The notes under the pieces are model-generated. The model worked only from the letters and a program-made list of their open reading frames with translations. It was not told where the DNA came from and did no database searches. A program made the translations under genes and the position numbers. DNA of 64,000 bases. Source: Viscum album. Its lineage: Eukaryota; Streptophyta; Magnoliopsida; Santalales; Viscaceae. The stretch's first letter is position 1. Every line of letters starts with the position of its first letter. The DNA is taken from contig OY728130.1 of assembly GCA_963277665.1 (NCBI GenBank), positions 428,717,101 to 428,781,100 on the forward strand, in the 5' to 3' direction. This document shows, piece after piece, positions 1-12,323 of this stretch.

Positions 1-37
1 TATTTTGATATTTTTCTAAAGTGACCCTCACCTCTCT

Positions 38-46
38 TATAAAAGG
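38..46 (+). promoter_or_regulatory. TATA-like box of the LTR
   Basis: TATAAAAGG lies in an LTR whose right edge fits plus-strand orientation, so it is a plausible core promoter for that LTR. This is inferred from the motif only. Confidence 0.4.
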
Positions 47-389
47 GTACTTCCCCTTCTCTTAAAATAACACCTCCAAAGCCATTTTTATTGGCCAAAA
101 CCTACCCAAATATCCTCCCAACGTTACTCCGATATATTTAGAGGCCTTACTTTTATCAGAAAACCAACCTAAGGAGCCCTTTTGATCAACTCAAAAGGAA
201 ACACCCAAATAAGAGGTAATAATTTCACCACCCTCTTTCAAGTTCTTTTCTTCTTACACTTCTTATTTCTTTGTTGTTTCCATACCAAAATAATAACTCC
301 AGTACCTTATATGTTCTGTGATGTCATTATAAATATGGTACAACCGTATTATTTATTCTATCCATCCTATAAATGACAAAGTCACCAAA

Positions 390-819
390 CGTGCGTGCGT
401 ACGACTTACCGTCTCCACGTCGTATTGTAGTTTGTTATTAAAACACTTCATTATTTGGATGGGTATAATAATGATTATAACTGATTTAAATAAATAATAT
501 AACATATTAATGATTATGTATATATGATACACCATCCAATTACATATGATTTCATCATCAATATAATGATATTGTCGTTCGTGCGTACGTACGGATTACC
601 GTCTCCACGATGTGATGAGATTCATTTTCAGGTTCACCATTCAATGATGATTATAAAAATATATATTATTAATAAGTATGTAATATATGAAATAATAATG
701 TTACTATATATATATATATGTATTTATGTACTTACATATATCTTATTCACTTACTTCCGTTCAATACGATATGAAAATAGAAACAACGTTTATGCATACG
801 TACGGCCTACCATCTCCAT
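390..819 (+). repeat. Three spaced copies of a CG-containing motif in the LTR
   Basis: A motif of about 28 bp, CGTGCGTACGTACG then TTACCGTCTCCACG, occurs at 390-419, 580-609 and, more diverged, at 792-819. The spacing is about 190 and 210 bp, which suggests a decayed tandem repeat of roughly 200 bp. The GTACGTAC core is palindromic and CpG-rich against very AT-rich surroundings. Confidence 0.7.
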
Positions 820-2419
820 AAACAGTGTTTTCCATTTCATATATCTCTCTATTATACATATTTATATTCCAAATATAAATGATATATAAATCATGTGTTA
901 TATTATGGAAGTATTTAAATCATTATCTAAATGATACGATCAAGAATAACAAGTTAAAACACGTATGATAAAGAAAGCGATTATTACTCAAAATGTTAAT
1001 TTAACATGAAAATAATTATTAAATGTGTATTATAAAGTAATAAATGAATCATGTATGATATAATAAATATGAATATGGTTTTTTAATAATTTAATAACAT
1101 ACTATGGTCATTATACAATAGGTTAAACGTACCCTCGACCAAAGGAAAGTGCAAGGTAAGGGTTAATTTCACAATCTAATTATTATTTGAGGTTATTTTT
1201 ATGAAAGTATCTACTGGGAAATATTTATTAATCATGTCCATGTTTCATAAAATAGTTTTCAAAGGGATTATTTTTAAGGTACATTTTTACTAAAACATCA
1301 TTTTAAATGTCTTAATGATTTATTCTTCTAAACCTTTCTCATCAATGTCCATGTTTTCAAAATGGTTTTAAGAATTTATTTATATAGAAATGAATGATTT
1401 AAAATGTTATTTCCCTTAAAAAGTTTCAAATTGTTATGTGACAATTTGAAACAAAACTATATTTTTAATGAATTACTATATAAATTATGTGACTTTTAAA
1501 TGATTTCATGAAAAATGGATATTTCTCTCAAATATTTTTACTGATCATTTTCAACTATGTCAACATCCTTTACAAGATATTATTCTTGATCGAGGTTGAT
1601 TTATTATGATAAAAATCTTGAATATTGTATTGAAGGTTTTGTGATATGTTTGACTATGTATGTGTTATATTTATAACATTAATGGTTTATGGATAAAGTA
1701 TTGACATTTTGTATGCTAGTTTTAATACGAATGTTTATGTTATCTTTAAAACTTTTCATATGAGTAATGCATTGGACTTAGTAAGTGATGGGTGGAGCCT
1801 ACTATAGCTCTTAGATGCATCAGTAGGTCTCCTAAGACAAACTAGTGTCTTGGAATAAGGCCTTGAAAAAATCTTATTTGTAGTCTTAGCACAAGGCCTT
1901 TACTATGCGATTATGAAGTCTGGCATTATGCATTCCATCATTATGAAATTGGCTATTGATATTACATGTGATTATTCTACTAGTAGAATAACCATGTGAA
2001 TAAGTAAATGGTATTATTTGATTTATCTTTTCCAAATTATAATGATGTTTAAATTTAAAAGGCCTGTGTTTTATTCTTATACATTGCCTTAAATGTTTAT
2101 GATTATTTGTGAAAGTTTCTAACATATTGTAATCCTTACTGAGATTTTGAGCTCACCCCTTTCTTATGTTTTATTTTCACAGGATTCCAAGAAGTGTATT
2201 ATGATTGATAATAAGGGTTAATCTAAAATATTAATGAAGTTATCAAAGGATCATTTATGTTGTGTTTTATTTTCTAATGTGTAATGTAACGTTAATGTAT
2301 GTAATCTATTTTCCAAGACTACTAAACTGGTCAGTATTTTGGGACTTGATTCCTTGTAATCATGCCAATGAATTAAAGTAATGCAGAGACTCTAGGTAAC
2401 TGGGGTTGGGGTATTACAA

Positions 2420-3790
2420 AAGGTTCCTATGGGGTATTCATAAAATATCAAGAATATCATTTTATTGACTAATTTAATGTTAAAGGGACTGAAATCACAT
2501 GTCTACCATGTTTTGATGCAAGATATAATGCCTGTAGCTTTACATTGCATTTAGAATAACAATGTTCATCTTACATTAACCAAGATTTGATTTTTTTCAA
2601 ATATATATATAATAAAGTTATAGACCCGATGAAATTTCCAACTATAGAAAAGGAAATTTCTATCATATTATGTAAATTATAGATATTGTTCCTGCCATCA
2701 TTATTTGATATAATGGTTCACTGGATGGTTCACATGGTTATAGAGATTCGATTATCTAGTGTTGTATATTATAGATGGATGTACCCCATTGAATGGTATA
2801 TAATTATTTTTACAAGGTATGTCAAAAATCAAAGTCATCCAAAATGTTTTATTATAGAGTGATATTTTATTAAGGAAGATATTGAATTCTATACTAACTA
2901 CCTTTTTTTTGCGGAAATAATTGGTCTACGAAAATATCATCACATAGGGTGACTTGTGGGTAATTGAATTTCCAAAATAGTTTTTATCTCAATTACCATT
3001 ATAGAGAGGGAGCGATCTCACCTTTATAATATTCATAACTGTTTAGAGGTTGCGCCATATATTGAAACAAATAAAGTAATTCTTAGGAATTTTAATCCAT
3101 TAAGTACTAGGATTTGGATATCAAATACACATAATAAATAATTTATAGGATAGTTTCGAGAATATATTTTTAAGGAGTCAAATAAAAATCCAGATTCAAT
3201 TTCGGAACAAATTTGATAGTGATCTATAAGACTGAGTTTTCATGTATTATGTTATAATGGTTATGTAATTAATGGCTATAGGTTCTATAAAAATAAAAAT
3301 AATGAATGAATTACTATGAAAAATAGTGGAGTTACACTTATGGATGAAGTGATTCATGTATCTGGTACCAAGGAAAGAAATCCAATTAATGTAAATATGT
3401 CATACATTGACATCATCAAAAAATATAGGAGTTGGATGTTAAAACATTCCAATTGAAATTTTTTCAATGAAATTGGTTTGATAATAGGAGTGAAGTTAAA
3501 ATAGATGAATTGGGATTAATTAAAGTGGATTTTAGTAAGGAAGGTTATATAAAAAAACCATTTATAGTGGAATCATAGGCAATAAAGGTGTTTTATGTTC
3601 TAGATCCTAGAAAAAGAAAGTGGTCAATTATCATATTGTCGAAAAAATCAACTGAAGGGTCAGATTTCAATTCAACAAAGGATGAAACAATTATTTGGAT
3701 TTCATAATCATTTCCCAGAAGTCCTAATATAAATATGGTTATGTATGTCAGAGGAGACTACAATGAGGGGATTTGAATACTTGATAGTGG
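2420..3790 (+). pseudogene. CACTA (En/Spm) transposase, C-terminal part, decayed
   Basis: Translation gives the conserved order of plant TNP2-like transposases. A DUF4218-like stretch begins KVPMGYS and LKSHVYHVLMQDIMPVAL (about 2420-2560), continues with LFDIMVHWMVH and YYRWMYPIEWY (about 2690-2810), and ends in IYIETNKVILRNFNP and WISNTHN (about 3050-3140). A DUF4216-like stretch follows, with SGVTLMDEVIHVSGTKERNP (about 3330-3390), WFDNRSEVKIDELGLIKVDF (about 3475-3535) and VFYVLDPRKRKWSII (about 3587-3637). The N-terminal catalytic Transposase_21 part is absent because the LTR at 1-2418 interrupts the gene. Several in-frame stops and frameshifts show it is dead. In the family this protein cuts and joins CACTA termini; here it can only be a relic. 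Confidence 0.85.
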
Positions 3791-4139
3791 GTAAAATCTC
3801 TTCAACCTTTAAAAAAAGAGTTCAATAATTAGGTTATATATTTTTTGTAATATATATTGAGTTACCTTATATTATTATTTTTTCACTGATGCATTTACAT
3901 AATCTAAATTAAATGTTCAAAAACTTCCATATATAATGAATTCTACAAATGTCGATTCTCTCAATCCTGAGGAATAATAGGTTTCTCAACATGTTTTTTC
4001 TCCCAATACAAAGGAACCACAAGTTTCTGCATATGTATATTCTACCAATCCAATGAAACAACATATTAATGATGTTTAAGCTAAGAAAATGGTAGACCAT
4101 GAAAAACTTATGTCTTAGAAATAATAGAAGCATCATAGC

Positions 4140-7060
4140 TTGATTACGTTAACAAAAATTATTAAGGTGAGAAATAGAGGCATCAAATTCAAGTTTATAT
4201 GGAATGAATGTGACTAACCTATTAATAGAACCAAGTACATTCTCAGTAGTTACATTGGTTTTACCACTCTAATGCACATTCCAATTGATACAGATACACG
4301 AAAAAATGTTGTGTATTCATTTTAGGCACTACATTGGGAAGAGATTAGGGTAACATTATGATATACTTTCTTTATTTTACTAAAAAAAATAATGAAATGT
4401 TTATTTACTCTTCATTATTATTTTTAGTGTGTATTTTTACAAGATGAATGGTGAAAAAAATTTATATTATTTCTCAGTGGAATGTATTATAGAGGATTTT
4501 AGAAAATTCTTATGAAGTATCATCTTAGGGATACTAAAAGGAAAATAATCCAACACCCAACACAGATGTATGCACACCTGATAAACTAATAAATGTGGAA
4601 TGTGTTTCTTGGTTTTAATGAGGATAAAACTTTTCATGTAAATTGTGTTTGGTAATATATTTCTTGACAATACATGTATTAGTCACTTTGATTAATAATT
4701 GTTAATTTATGAAACAACAACTGAGTGCTAAAAATAAGTATTGTGAAAAAAACAACATATCCCTATCATAAAGAAAGGATAGGGTGTGATTCACTTGAGA
4801 AAATTGTATATATTTTAAATATACAGTTGTAATTTTATGTAAAATGAAACAAGAACATAATTATGTTACTTTTTTTATATATAGATCGATGAATCAAAAT
4901 AAAAATACACTTCCATGACACATCATGTGCTATAAAAGGAGTCTTGTGTAAATAAAGATGATATAATAATATATGAAAACACACAAAAAGAATGGAAAGA
5001 ATGTGTAAGTATGACATAATAATTTTTTACTTTAAATCAAAATTACATAACAATGATTACTTATTTTTCTATCGATTTTATCCAACTTGGACACATGGAT
5101 CCTCATCAACTGTACCCGATGAAAAAAATACTATCTATCTTCTTAAAGTGGCTAGAAAAATATGACCGCTTCATAGGTGTGGGTTTTAGGGCGTCACCTC
5201 AAACATATTTTGAGAAAAGAAATGAATATGGTGATAAATATAATAAAATGGATGATATTAAGGTACAATTAGATGCTTTAGAATAAAAATATTATTTGAA
5301 GTCTAAGCAGTTAGAAAATTTTATGAGAATGAATCAAAGAGATGAAAAAACCCCATAGAAAAAACTACATGAAGAGCCCCTACCCCTAAAGGCTTTAAGG
5401 TAATCCATTCCCCTAAAAAAGATACCTTATAAGATAGTAGAAATGATTGTGATTTATATTTATCAGTACTAACTCATCACTGTGTTGTGAGGGGTACAAT
5501 GTACAATATCCTGGGTGATATTTTATACAAAAACAGATTCCAAAATTTCATGTGAGAGTGGTTATTCACATAGCTTATGATTCGAGTGCTGAGCTACTAG
5601 TTTCACTTGATAATACGGATGTTCATATGGCCATGCTTTCCATTGGATCTTTCATAGAACAACCATTTTTTCTTGTAAAATTCACGTAAATAAGGAGGTA
5701 TTTTTTTCCCAATTATTTTTTATATAAAAAATTTAAAAATTAATGAAAAAGGTCTAAACCAATGGATTCTATTATAGACGGAGATAGGGAAGGGGTGAAA
5801 TATAAGGTTAAATAAAAACAATATAAAGTACCAACCAATCAATCAAAAATATCTTCAGAAATTACAGTTATCCCACCAGTTAAAATTTCACATTTACTAA
5901 CATTACAAGTTCATATAGATACATATTTAAAAAATAACAATATGATAGTAATTGATTTTGAATAAGAAACATATGGAGAGGCCATTATAGACTATCTTCG
6001 TTTTGACAATATTAATGAGATTCTCATGTATGAATGGCTAGAATTCTCAGTTGTAAACTTATACATGAGATGCGTTTTTATAATTCTTTTATACAATATC
6101 TAATCTACTATGTGAATTTCAGTTAAATACTATTAATATTTTTATAGGCATATATATCATTACTATTTCAAGGGAAAACCATGTGAACAAAAATTTGGAC
6201 TCATTAGTCCTCACATCACTTCTACACAACAATTCCCATTGGCACAAAATGTAATATTTATTAATAGTGAAAAATAGGATGCAGTGTTTGAAAAAAAACT
6301 TAAAAAAGATATAATCTTATTAATACTCACTATACTGGGGTAAAACTCTACTATTTAATGTTGTTAAATATATTTCCATTCCTTTCATTACTTATTCCTT
6401 ATTGTTTTTTAGGCAACATTGGTTAATCATTGCAATACATTTGGATACTGAAAATATTTATTTCATACATTCAATGCATTGATACCAAAAAAATGGACCA
6501 CACATTATGATGTTTGTAATACACTATATGAAACATTTTACAAATAAAATTAAAGTTATACATTTTATATTATGATTTAATAAAATTTTTATTATGATAG
6601 GGTAGTGTTTAAATATCATCAAAATCATGGAATGAGGATAATCCATGAGCACAATATGACTATAAAATTCTAAAACTGGATAAGTACTAGGGTATATATA
6701 ATAATATTTCACTATCCAAAATAAATTACTTATTTTTATTAATATTTATACATTTCCAAAAACAAACTAATGGAAAAGATTTTGGTCATCACATTTGAAA
6801 ATTTATGAAATATATCGTATTACATCAACAAATTAGTAACCCCAAAGATTTATTTCTAATGATAATTATAATGTCATTTAAAATATTTATTAATCCTTTA
6901 TTTATTTATATTTTTATCATAATACCAGGACTATCAAAATTCATTATATTCAAAAGAGGAAATATATTTGTTTAGAAATGAATGGAAATAATACATGGTG
7001 TCAGAATGTATATAGAAATCATAAATAGATGATTTCCAACTACTTATATAGTAAATTTTC
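4140..7060 (+). pseudogene. Second CACTA gene: Transposase_24-like domain plus Ulp1-type protease domain, decayed
   Basis: This lies downstream of the transposase relic on the same strand, as in many plant CACTA elements. Block 1 (about 4165-4345) reads KVRNRGIKFKFIWNECDQPIN-like then LSSYIGF and HIPIDTDTRK, resembling Transposase_24. Block 2 (about 5053-5286) is an ORF with GVGFRASPQTYFEKRNEYGD and a charged helical tail. Block 3 (about 5545-5685) reads KFHVRVVIHIAYDSSAELLV then SFIEQPFFLV, like the linker domain of this family. Block 4 (about 5970-6060) has IIDYLRFDNINEILMYEWL and MRC. Block 5 is Ulp1-like: TGQHWLIIAIHLDTENIYFIHSM across the intron at 6340-6412, then TNGKDFGHHI (about 6768-6797) where active families have a catalytic Cys after Asp; here it is Phe. 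YSKEEIYLFRNEWK (about 6946-6987) closes the similarity. Stops in several blocks indicate a pseudogene. Introns other than 6340-6412 were not resolved. Confidence 0.7.
6340..6412 (+). other. Probable spliceosomal intron in the Ulp1-like domain
   Basis: A 73-nt AT-rich stretch begins GTAAAA and ends TTTTTTAG. Removing it joins THYTG to QHWLIIAIH in one frame and restores the expected HW motif of Ulp1-type proteases. The restored frame and consensus ends are the evidence. Confidence 0.65.
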
Positions 7061-7140
7061 TCATAATATATCAAATATGTTTTAGATAATTTCCTTATAT
7101 TTTTAATCCAATACTTATTTTAGTTAATTTCTTTATCAAA

Positions 7141-9800
7141 ACCAACATCACATACTACAAAATGTTCCAACACATTCAGATTATTTTAATCCTTTAGGAA
7201 AACAATCCATAAGTAATTTGTGACAAATAAGAATTAACCAAAACTCAATTTGTTACATGGTATACCCAATATGACTCAAAGTGCATGTTACCAATTTAAA
7301 ATTTACATTTTAGTTCAAAACATGTGTCACCCACTGTAAACTAAGGAAACAGGCTCAGATTGTCTTGATATTTTGAGATAATTATTTATAAGTCATTTGT
7401 GATGTGTAGAAATAATTTTCACTTCAATTCTACACACAATGAAACCAGTATGTCTCAAAGTACTTGTATTCAGATTAAATTTACTTTTTAGTAAAAAAGA
7501 CATACATCATACTCAAAACTGAGAAAATGAATTCATATTATTTTGATACTTTATAAAAATTATCCATAAGTCATTTTTATGTGTATTAATTAATCACACA
7601 TCAATCAGATGCACAGTGTGACCAATATGACTCAAAGTGTGTGTTTTTAGTTAAAATTGACATTTAGCTTTCAAACACACATCACATACTCAAAACCAAG
7701 AATACATAGTCAAATTTTCTTTGATAATTTAGTAAAATGATCCATAAATCATTTGTGTTGTGTATAAATTATCCTATTCTCAATATGATACATGGCATGC
7801 CTGGTATGACTCAAAGCGTTTGTTATCATCCTAAAATTTACATTTTAGTTTAAAAAGCGCGTCACTCACTAAAAAAATAGAAAACATGATCATATTGTCT
7901 CGAAACATTAGTAAAATGATTCATAATTCATTTGTGATTAATAGGAATTATTCTCACATTAAATCGAAACACGATGTGTCTGGTATGAATTAAAGTGCAC
8001 TTTGTTAGTTTAAACTGAAATTTTAGTTAAAAACACACACAACATACTCAAAACCATGAAAAAACATTAATATTTTTTTGGTAGTTTTGTACAATGATAC
8101 TTAAGTAACTTTTTTATGTGTAGGAATGAACTGCACATCAATATGATTCATGGTATAAACAGTATGACTCCAAGTACGTGTTTTTATTTAAAATTGGGAT
8201 TTTAGTTCAAAATAAACATCACATACTAAAAACCAAGGAACAAATTCATATTATTTTTATAATTTATTAAAATTATCCATAATTTATTTGTGATGTGTAA
8301 AAATTAGACTCACCCAAATATGATACTTGGTGTGCCTGATATAATTTAAAGTGTATGTTATCAATTTAAAATTGAAATTTTAGTTCAAAATGTGTGTCAC
8401 TCACTGAAAACTTAGTAAACACCCACAAATTATATTAATACTTTAAGAAAACGATTCATAATTCATTAGTGATTTGTAATAATTAGTCTCATGTCAAACT
8501 GACACATGATTTGACCAATATGACTCAAAGTGCATGTTTTCTGTTTAAATTGACATTTTAGAAAAAAAAGACATGTGGCATACTCAAAATTAAGGAAACG
8601 AATTAATATTTTTTGATACTATAGTAAAATTATTCTTAAGTCATTTTTGATGTGTAGGAATCAACCACATGTTAATCCGATGCATAGTGTCCCTGGTGTG
8701 ACTCCAAGTGTGTGTTTTTATTTAAAATTGACATTTTAGTTCAAAGCACATGTTACATACTAAAAAAATGAGAAAACACATTAGGATTGTTTTTTATACT
8801 TTAGAAAAATGATCTATAAGTAATTTTTGATGTGTAATAATCATCCACACCTCAATATGATACACGATGTACCTGTTATGACTCAAAGTGTAATCAATTT
8901 TAATGTGACATTTTAGTTAAAAATGTGTTTCACTCATAGAAAATCAAATAAACATGCTCAGATTTTATTGATACTTAAGTAAAATGATTCACAAGTCATT
9001 TGAGATGTTTAGGAATTAGTATCTTGTGAAACTGACACACAATGTGAATAATATGAATCAAAGTACATGTTTTCAGTTTAAATCATCATTTTAGAAAAAA
9101 ATACACATGTTATACTCAAAACCAATAAAACACATTTATATTATTTTTATATTTTAGGAAAATGACCATTGATTCATTTTTGACATGTAGGAATCAACCA
9201 AATTTCAATATGAATCATTGTGTGATCAATATGACTCAAGGTGTGTATTTTTATTTAAAATTGAAATTTTTCTTCAAAACACACGTTATATACTCAAAAT
9301 AGAAAAAAACATTTAGATTATTTTTAAACTTTAATAAACTTATCCATATCTAATTTGTGATTTTTAGGAATAAGTCGAACCTTAATCTGATATAGGGTGT
9401 GTTTGGTATGACTCAAAGTACATTTTTTGAGTTTAAAATTGTAAATTCTATTCAAAAAATGTTATATACTAAAAAATAAGAAAACACATTCTAATTGATT
9501 TCATATTTAAGGAAAATTATTCATAATTAATTTTTGAAGTATAGGAATCAGCCGTACCTCAATCTGATACATGGTGTGCCAAGTATGACATGATATGCAA
9601 GTTTTTAATTTAAAATTAACACTTTAGTTCAAAAAACATAACAAACACTCAAAATTAATAATTTTTTTTTAATAATTTAGTTAAATGACCCATAATTCAT
9701 TTGTGATCTATAAAAACTAAGAACACCTCAATATGATACACAGTGTGACTAATATGGATCAAAATGAGTGATTTTAGATAAAAAATGACATTTTATTAAT
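7141..9800 (+). repeat. 178-bp satellite array, about 15 monomers, trimeric higher-order structure
   Basis: The anchor ATGACTCAAAG (or a close variant) starts at 7271, 7450, 7627, 7806, 7985, 8164, 8341, 8520, 8698, 8878, 9053, 9231, 9408, 9585 and 9754, mostly 177-180 bp apart. Monomers are diverged. One class carries TCACCCACT or TCACTCA plus GTTATCAATTTAAAAT-like text and recurs at every third position (7271, 7806, 8341, 8878), giving a higher-order period of about 535 bp. Another class carries CATTTTTGATGTGTAGGAAT-like text. The array starts about 80 bp after the last Ulp1-like similarity and ends before the candidate CACTA terminus, so it appears to lie inside that element. No coding capacity is evident. 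Confidence 0.92.
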
Positions 9801-10230
9801 GTGTTATTCCATATTTATGTGTAATTGTTTTATAATATTACTAACATAATAGCTATTTTTATGTAGTTGAACTCTTTTGATCATGTTTGAGTGATATTTT
9901 TGGAAATTGGTATCATGATCAAGCTCTTTTGAGAGGGGTCCATGGACTAAAGATATTGAAATATTAATATTTTTTAATGTCTGAGATAAACTATACTTAC
10001 CAATGTAATTATACAAAACAACATGTTTTAAATATTTATAATATAGTGTTTTTTATTTTATTTGTGATATAAATTTAATTTCAGTTAAATTCTCTATCTT
10101 CTGCTCTAGTGTGATATAATTTTAGTAGCACACTCCAACATCATGGATTTTAAGGGTTCTTATTATATAAATTTTTTAGCACTGATAAAACCCTTTTTAC
10201 ATGCTCTTAAAGGGAAGATATTCAATAGTG
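9801..10230 (+). mobile_element. Candidate 3' subterminal region and terminus of the CACTA element
   Basis: The segment ends AAGATATTCAATAGTG at 10230, which reads CACTATTGAATATCTT on the other strand, matching the CACTA start typical of the superfamily. Just inside are AAGGGTT (10150-10156) and AACCCTT (10190-10196) in inverted orientation and a second TAGCAC. The 3 bp after the end are TTA. The partner terminus would lie left of the window, so the inverted repeat and target duplication cannot be confirmed. No gene is visible. Confidence 0.4.
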
Positions 10231-12247
10231 TTAGGTAAGTTATTTATTTCATACTCAAAATAAATTCCTAATTATGCCTCAAATAAAACCACTTGTTTTA
10301 TTAATAATTCATTATACAACTTGTCATGTATTAAAATAAATAACAAAACCTAGATGAATTTTCCATTAGATCCGTTACTTGTTTAATGCTTCTTATTGTA
10401 ATCTTTGATGTTATTTTAAATTAGGATGTAATAAAATCTATTTTAAGTAATTATATAATATTACTTAAATTAGTAAATATAAAAGTTATAAATCATGTCA
10501 GCCTTTTTTTTCTTATGTTTAAAATCAAATAAAATCAAAGAAAAAATAATTTTACTTTAGTGAGGAGAAAAAATACATGGAATTAACTAGTACTAATAAC
10601 CTTCAACCATTTTAAATTTTAATTAATTTGAAATAAATTGGTTTACTTTTTTGTAAAGGTATATATATATTTTCATGACTATTAAGTGAAATTAATAATC
10701 ACTCATTTTGATTATATGCAATTAAATCAGTAGAAGTACTTTAGCCATAATTAATTTAGTTTTTTTATTGATTTCTATAGTATTTAAAACATTCCTAATA
10801 ATTTATCCACCATCAAGATCTATTTTTAGAACTTAATATAAATATTAATTGAAAATGTGTGATTAATAATCTTTTATCTAGAAAATGAGGATGAGATCAA
10901 ACATTTCATTAACTTTGCCTCATATAGTGAATGAGACACTTCCAAAATTATATGTATGAATTTATATTATTGTTATTCAAGGAGAATTGGTGAAAATATA
11001 TTAGAAGAAAACATGATTTTTTACATAATTGATATATTATAAAAAGGTTGTATTAATCAATGGGAATGAGTCAAAGAATCTAATAATTTGAATAATAATA
11101 TGAGTGATGGATAACCTAATTTCAGTACAATTATATATGATTAAATATATGGTATTGAAAAAAATGATAATTGTAGTTTTAAATAAACTTTAATATTGAA
11201 TAAATATGTTCATATTAGACTCCATGAATTTTAGTATTGTTAGTGAAGAATGATTATCACACATGAAGTGGTCACATATTTAATTTAAGTGAACAATATA
11301 TGGATTGGTATAATAGAGGATCAACCCTAAAGAAATGGATAACTGAAGGGTTGTAACATAAAATATAAAACATTGGAAATATAACTATAACTATGGGTTA
11401 TAAATGAGAGTAATATTGAAAAATAATGGCGAGGTTGAAGGTCATTGGGTTGATAAGGATGACTATATATCAAATGTGATGATATATTCTAGACATTAGA
11501 GTACAATCAAATGAATTTATATAGAAGATTTGGGGTTTTATGGTCTCATGAATTGATATAAGAGTATCTTTATGATAGATATTTATTGTGAAATTCCCTT
11601 TTTTGGGTGATTCTTAGTAGAAGTTTTTATTCATAGAGACCAACTTATATAAGTGTAGTTTCATAATTTAGCATGAAACTCATATCGTAATAAGTGAGTT
11701 GAGAATTACACAGGTATGACACTGATGTTCCCTAGAAAAGAAATCTGAGAAGAATTGATGGGGTAGGGGATGAATCAGTGTGACCAAAAACATGAACATT
11801 CATTTGAATCACACCATTGTTAGTGTTCATTTTAAATATTATATCCATGAATGAATCCAATTAGTGATGATGTAAGATATAGTGACACAGAAAGAACACA
11901 TACAAAATAAGGGTCATATTGGGTTTCCACACTATTTTTATTGATTGGATAATACTTGGTGTGTAACAGTTGCGATCTACTTTTCTATATTTTTATCTCT
12001 TATTCAATAAAAACATGTAAATAATGTGAAATAAAATTGTCTTAAACTCAAAATATAGGAAATATTAAAATGTATGTAAAAAAGATGAACGACTATTCGA
12101 AACATTCATTAAGTGTATCTATGTTTGTAACATGTGTTAACCTTATTTTATATCATCAAACTGAATAAAATATCTATTAAATGACATAAAAAAATGTTTG
12201 GTTAGCTGTATCATTGTTTCATCATGAAACATCATTAAAAAAACCCC

Positions 12248-12264
12248 ATATATATATATATATA
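12248..12264. repeat. (TA)n microsatellite
   Basis: About eight TA dinucleotides directly visible. Confidence 0.8.
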
Positions 12265-12318
12265 AATGTGATTAAACCATGACATGTTGGGGGTCGATCA
12301 TAGTGATTTAGATTGTCA

Positions 12319-12323
12319 AATAT
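12319..12323. repeat. Left target-site duplication of the gypsy element
   Basis: AATAT directly before the LTR, compared with AAGAT after 22524. Confidence 0.6.

Larger units (their letters stand above)
1..2418 (+). mobile_element. Gypsy-type LTR (solo or 3' LTR), left end outside window
   Basis: The right edge reads GGGGTATTACA at 2408-2418, a usual 3' end for plant Ty3/gypsy LTRs. The CACTA transposase reading frame starts immediately after it, at 2420. A TATA-like box at 38-46 and a pyrimidine-rich CTCACCCC...TTTTCACAGG stretch near 2151-2184 favour plus-strand orientation. No primer binding site follows 2418, so this is a solo LTR or the 3' LTR of an element extending left of the window. 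No coding region was recognised in it; short ORFs at 182-376 and 524-889 look fortuitous. Confidence 0.65.
10231..12323. other. AT-rich intergenic stretch, no gene recognised
   Basis: Two kilobases with only short chance ORFs on both strands and no recognisable domain, LTR end or primer binding site. It contains a TA microsatellite near 12248-12264. It is the target into which the gypsy element at 12324 inserted. Confidence 0.6.

Noticed and set aside
524..889. 121-aa plus-strand ORF
   Set aside because: It is made of Ile/Tyr-rich low-complexity text from AT-rich LTR sequence and has no motif.
7141..9800. Regular repeats as a possible CRISPR array
   Set aside because: The whole 178-bp unit repeats with gradual divergence; there are no unique spacers between short identical repeats, and the context is plant DNA.
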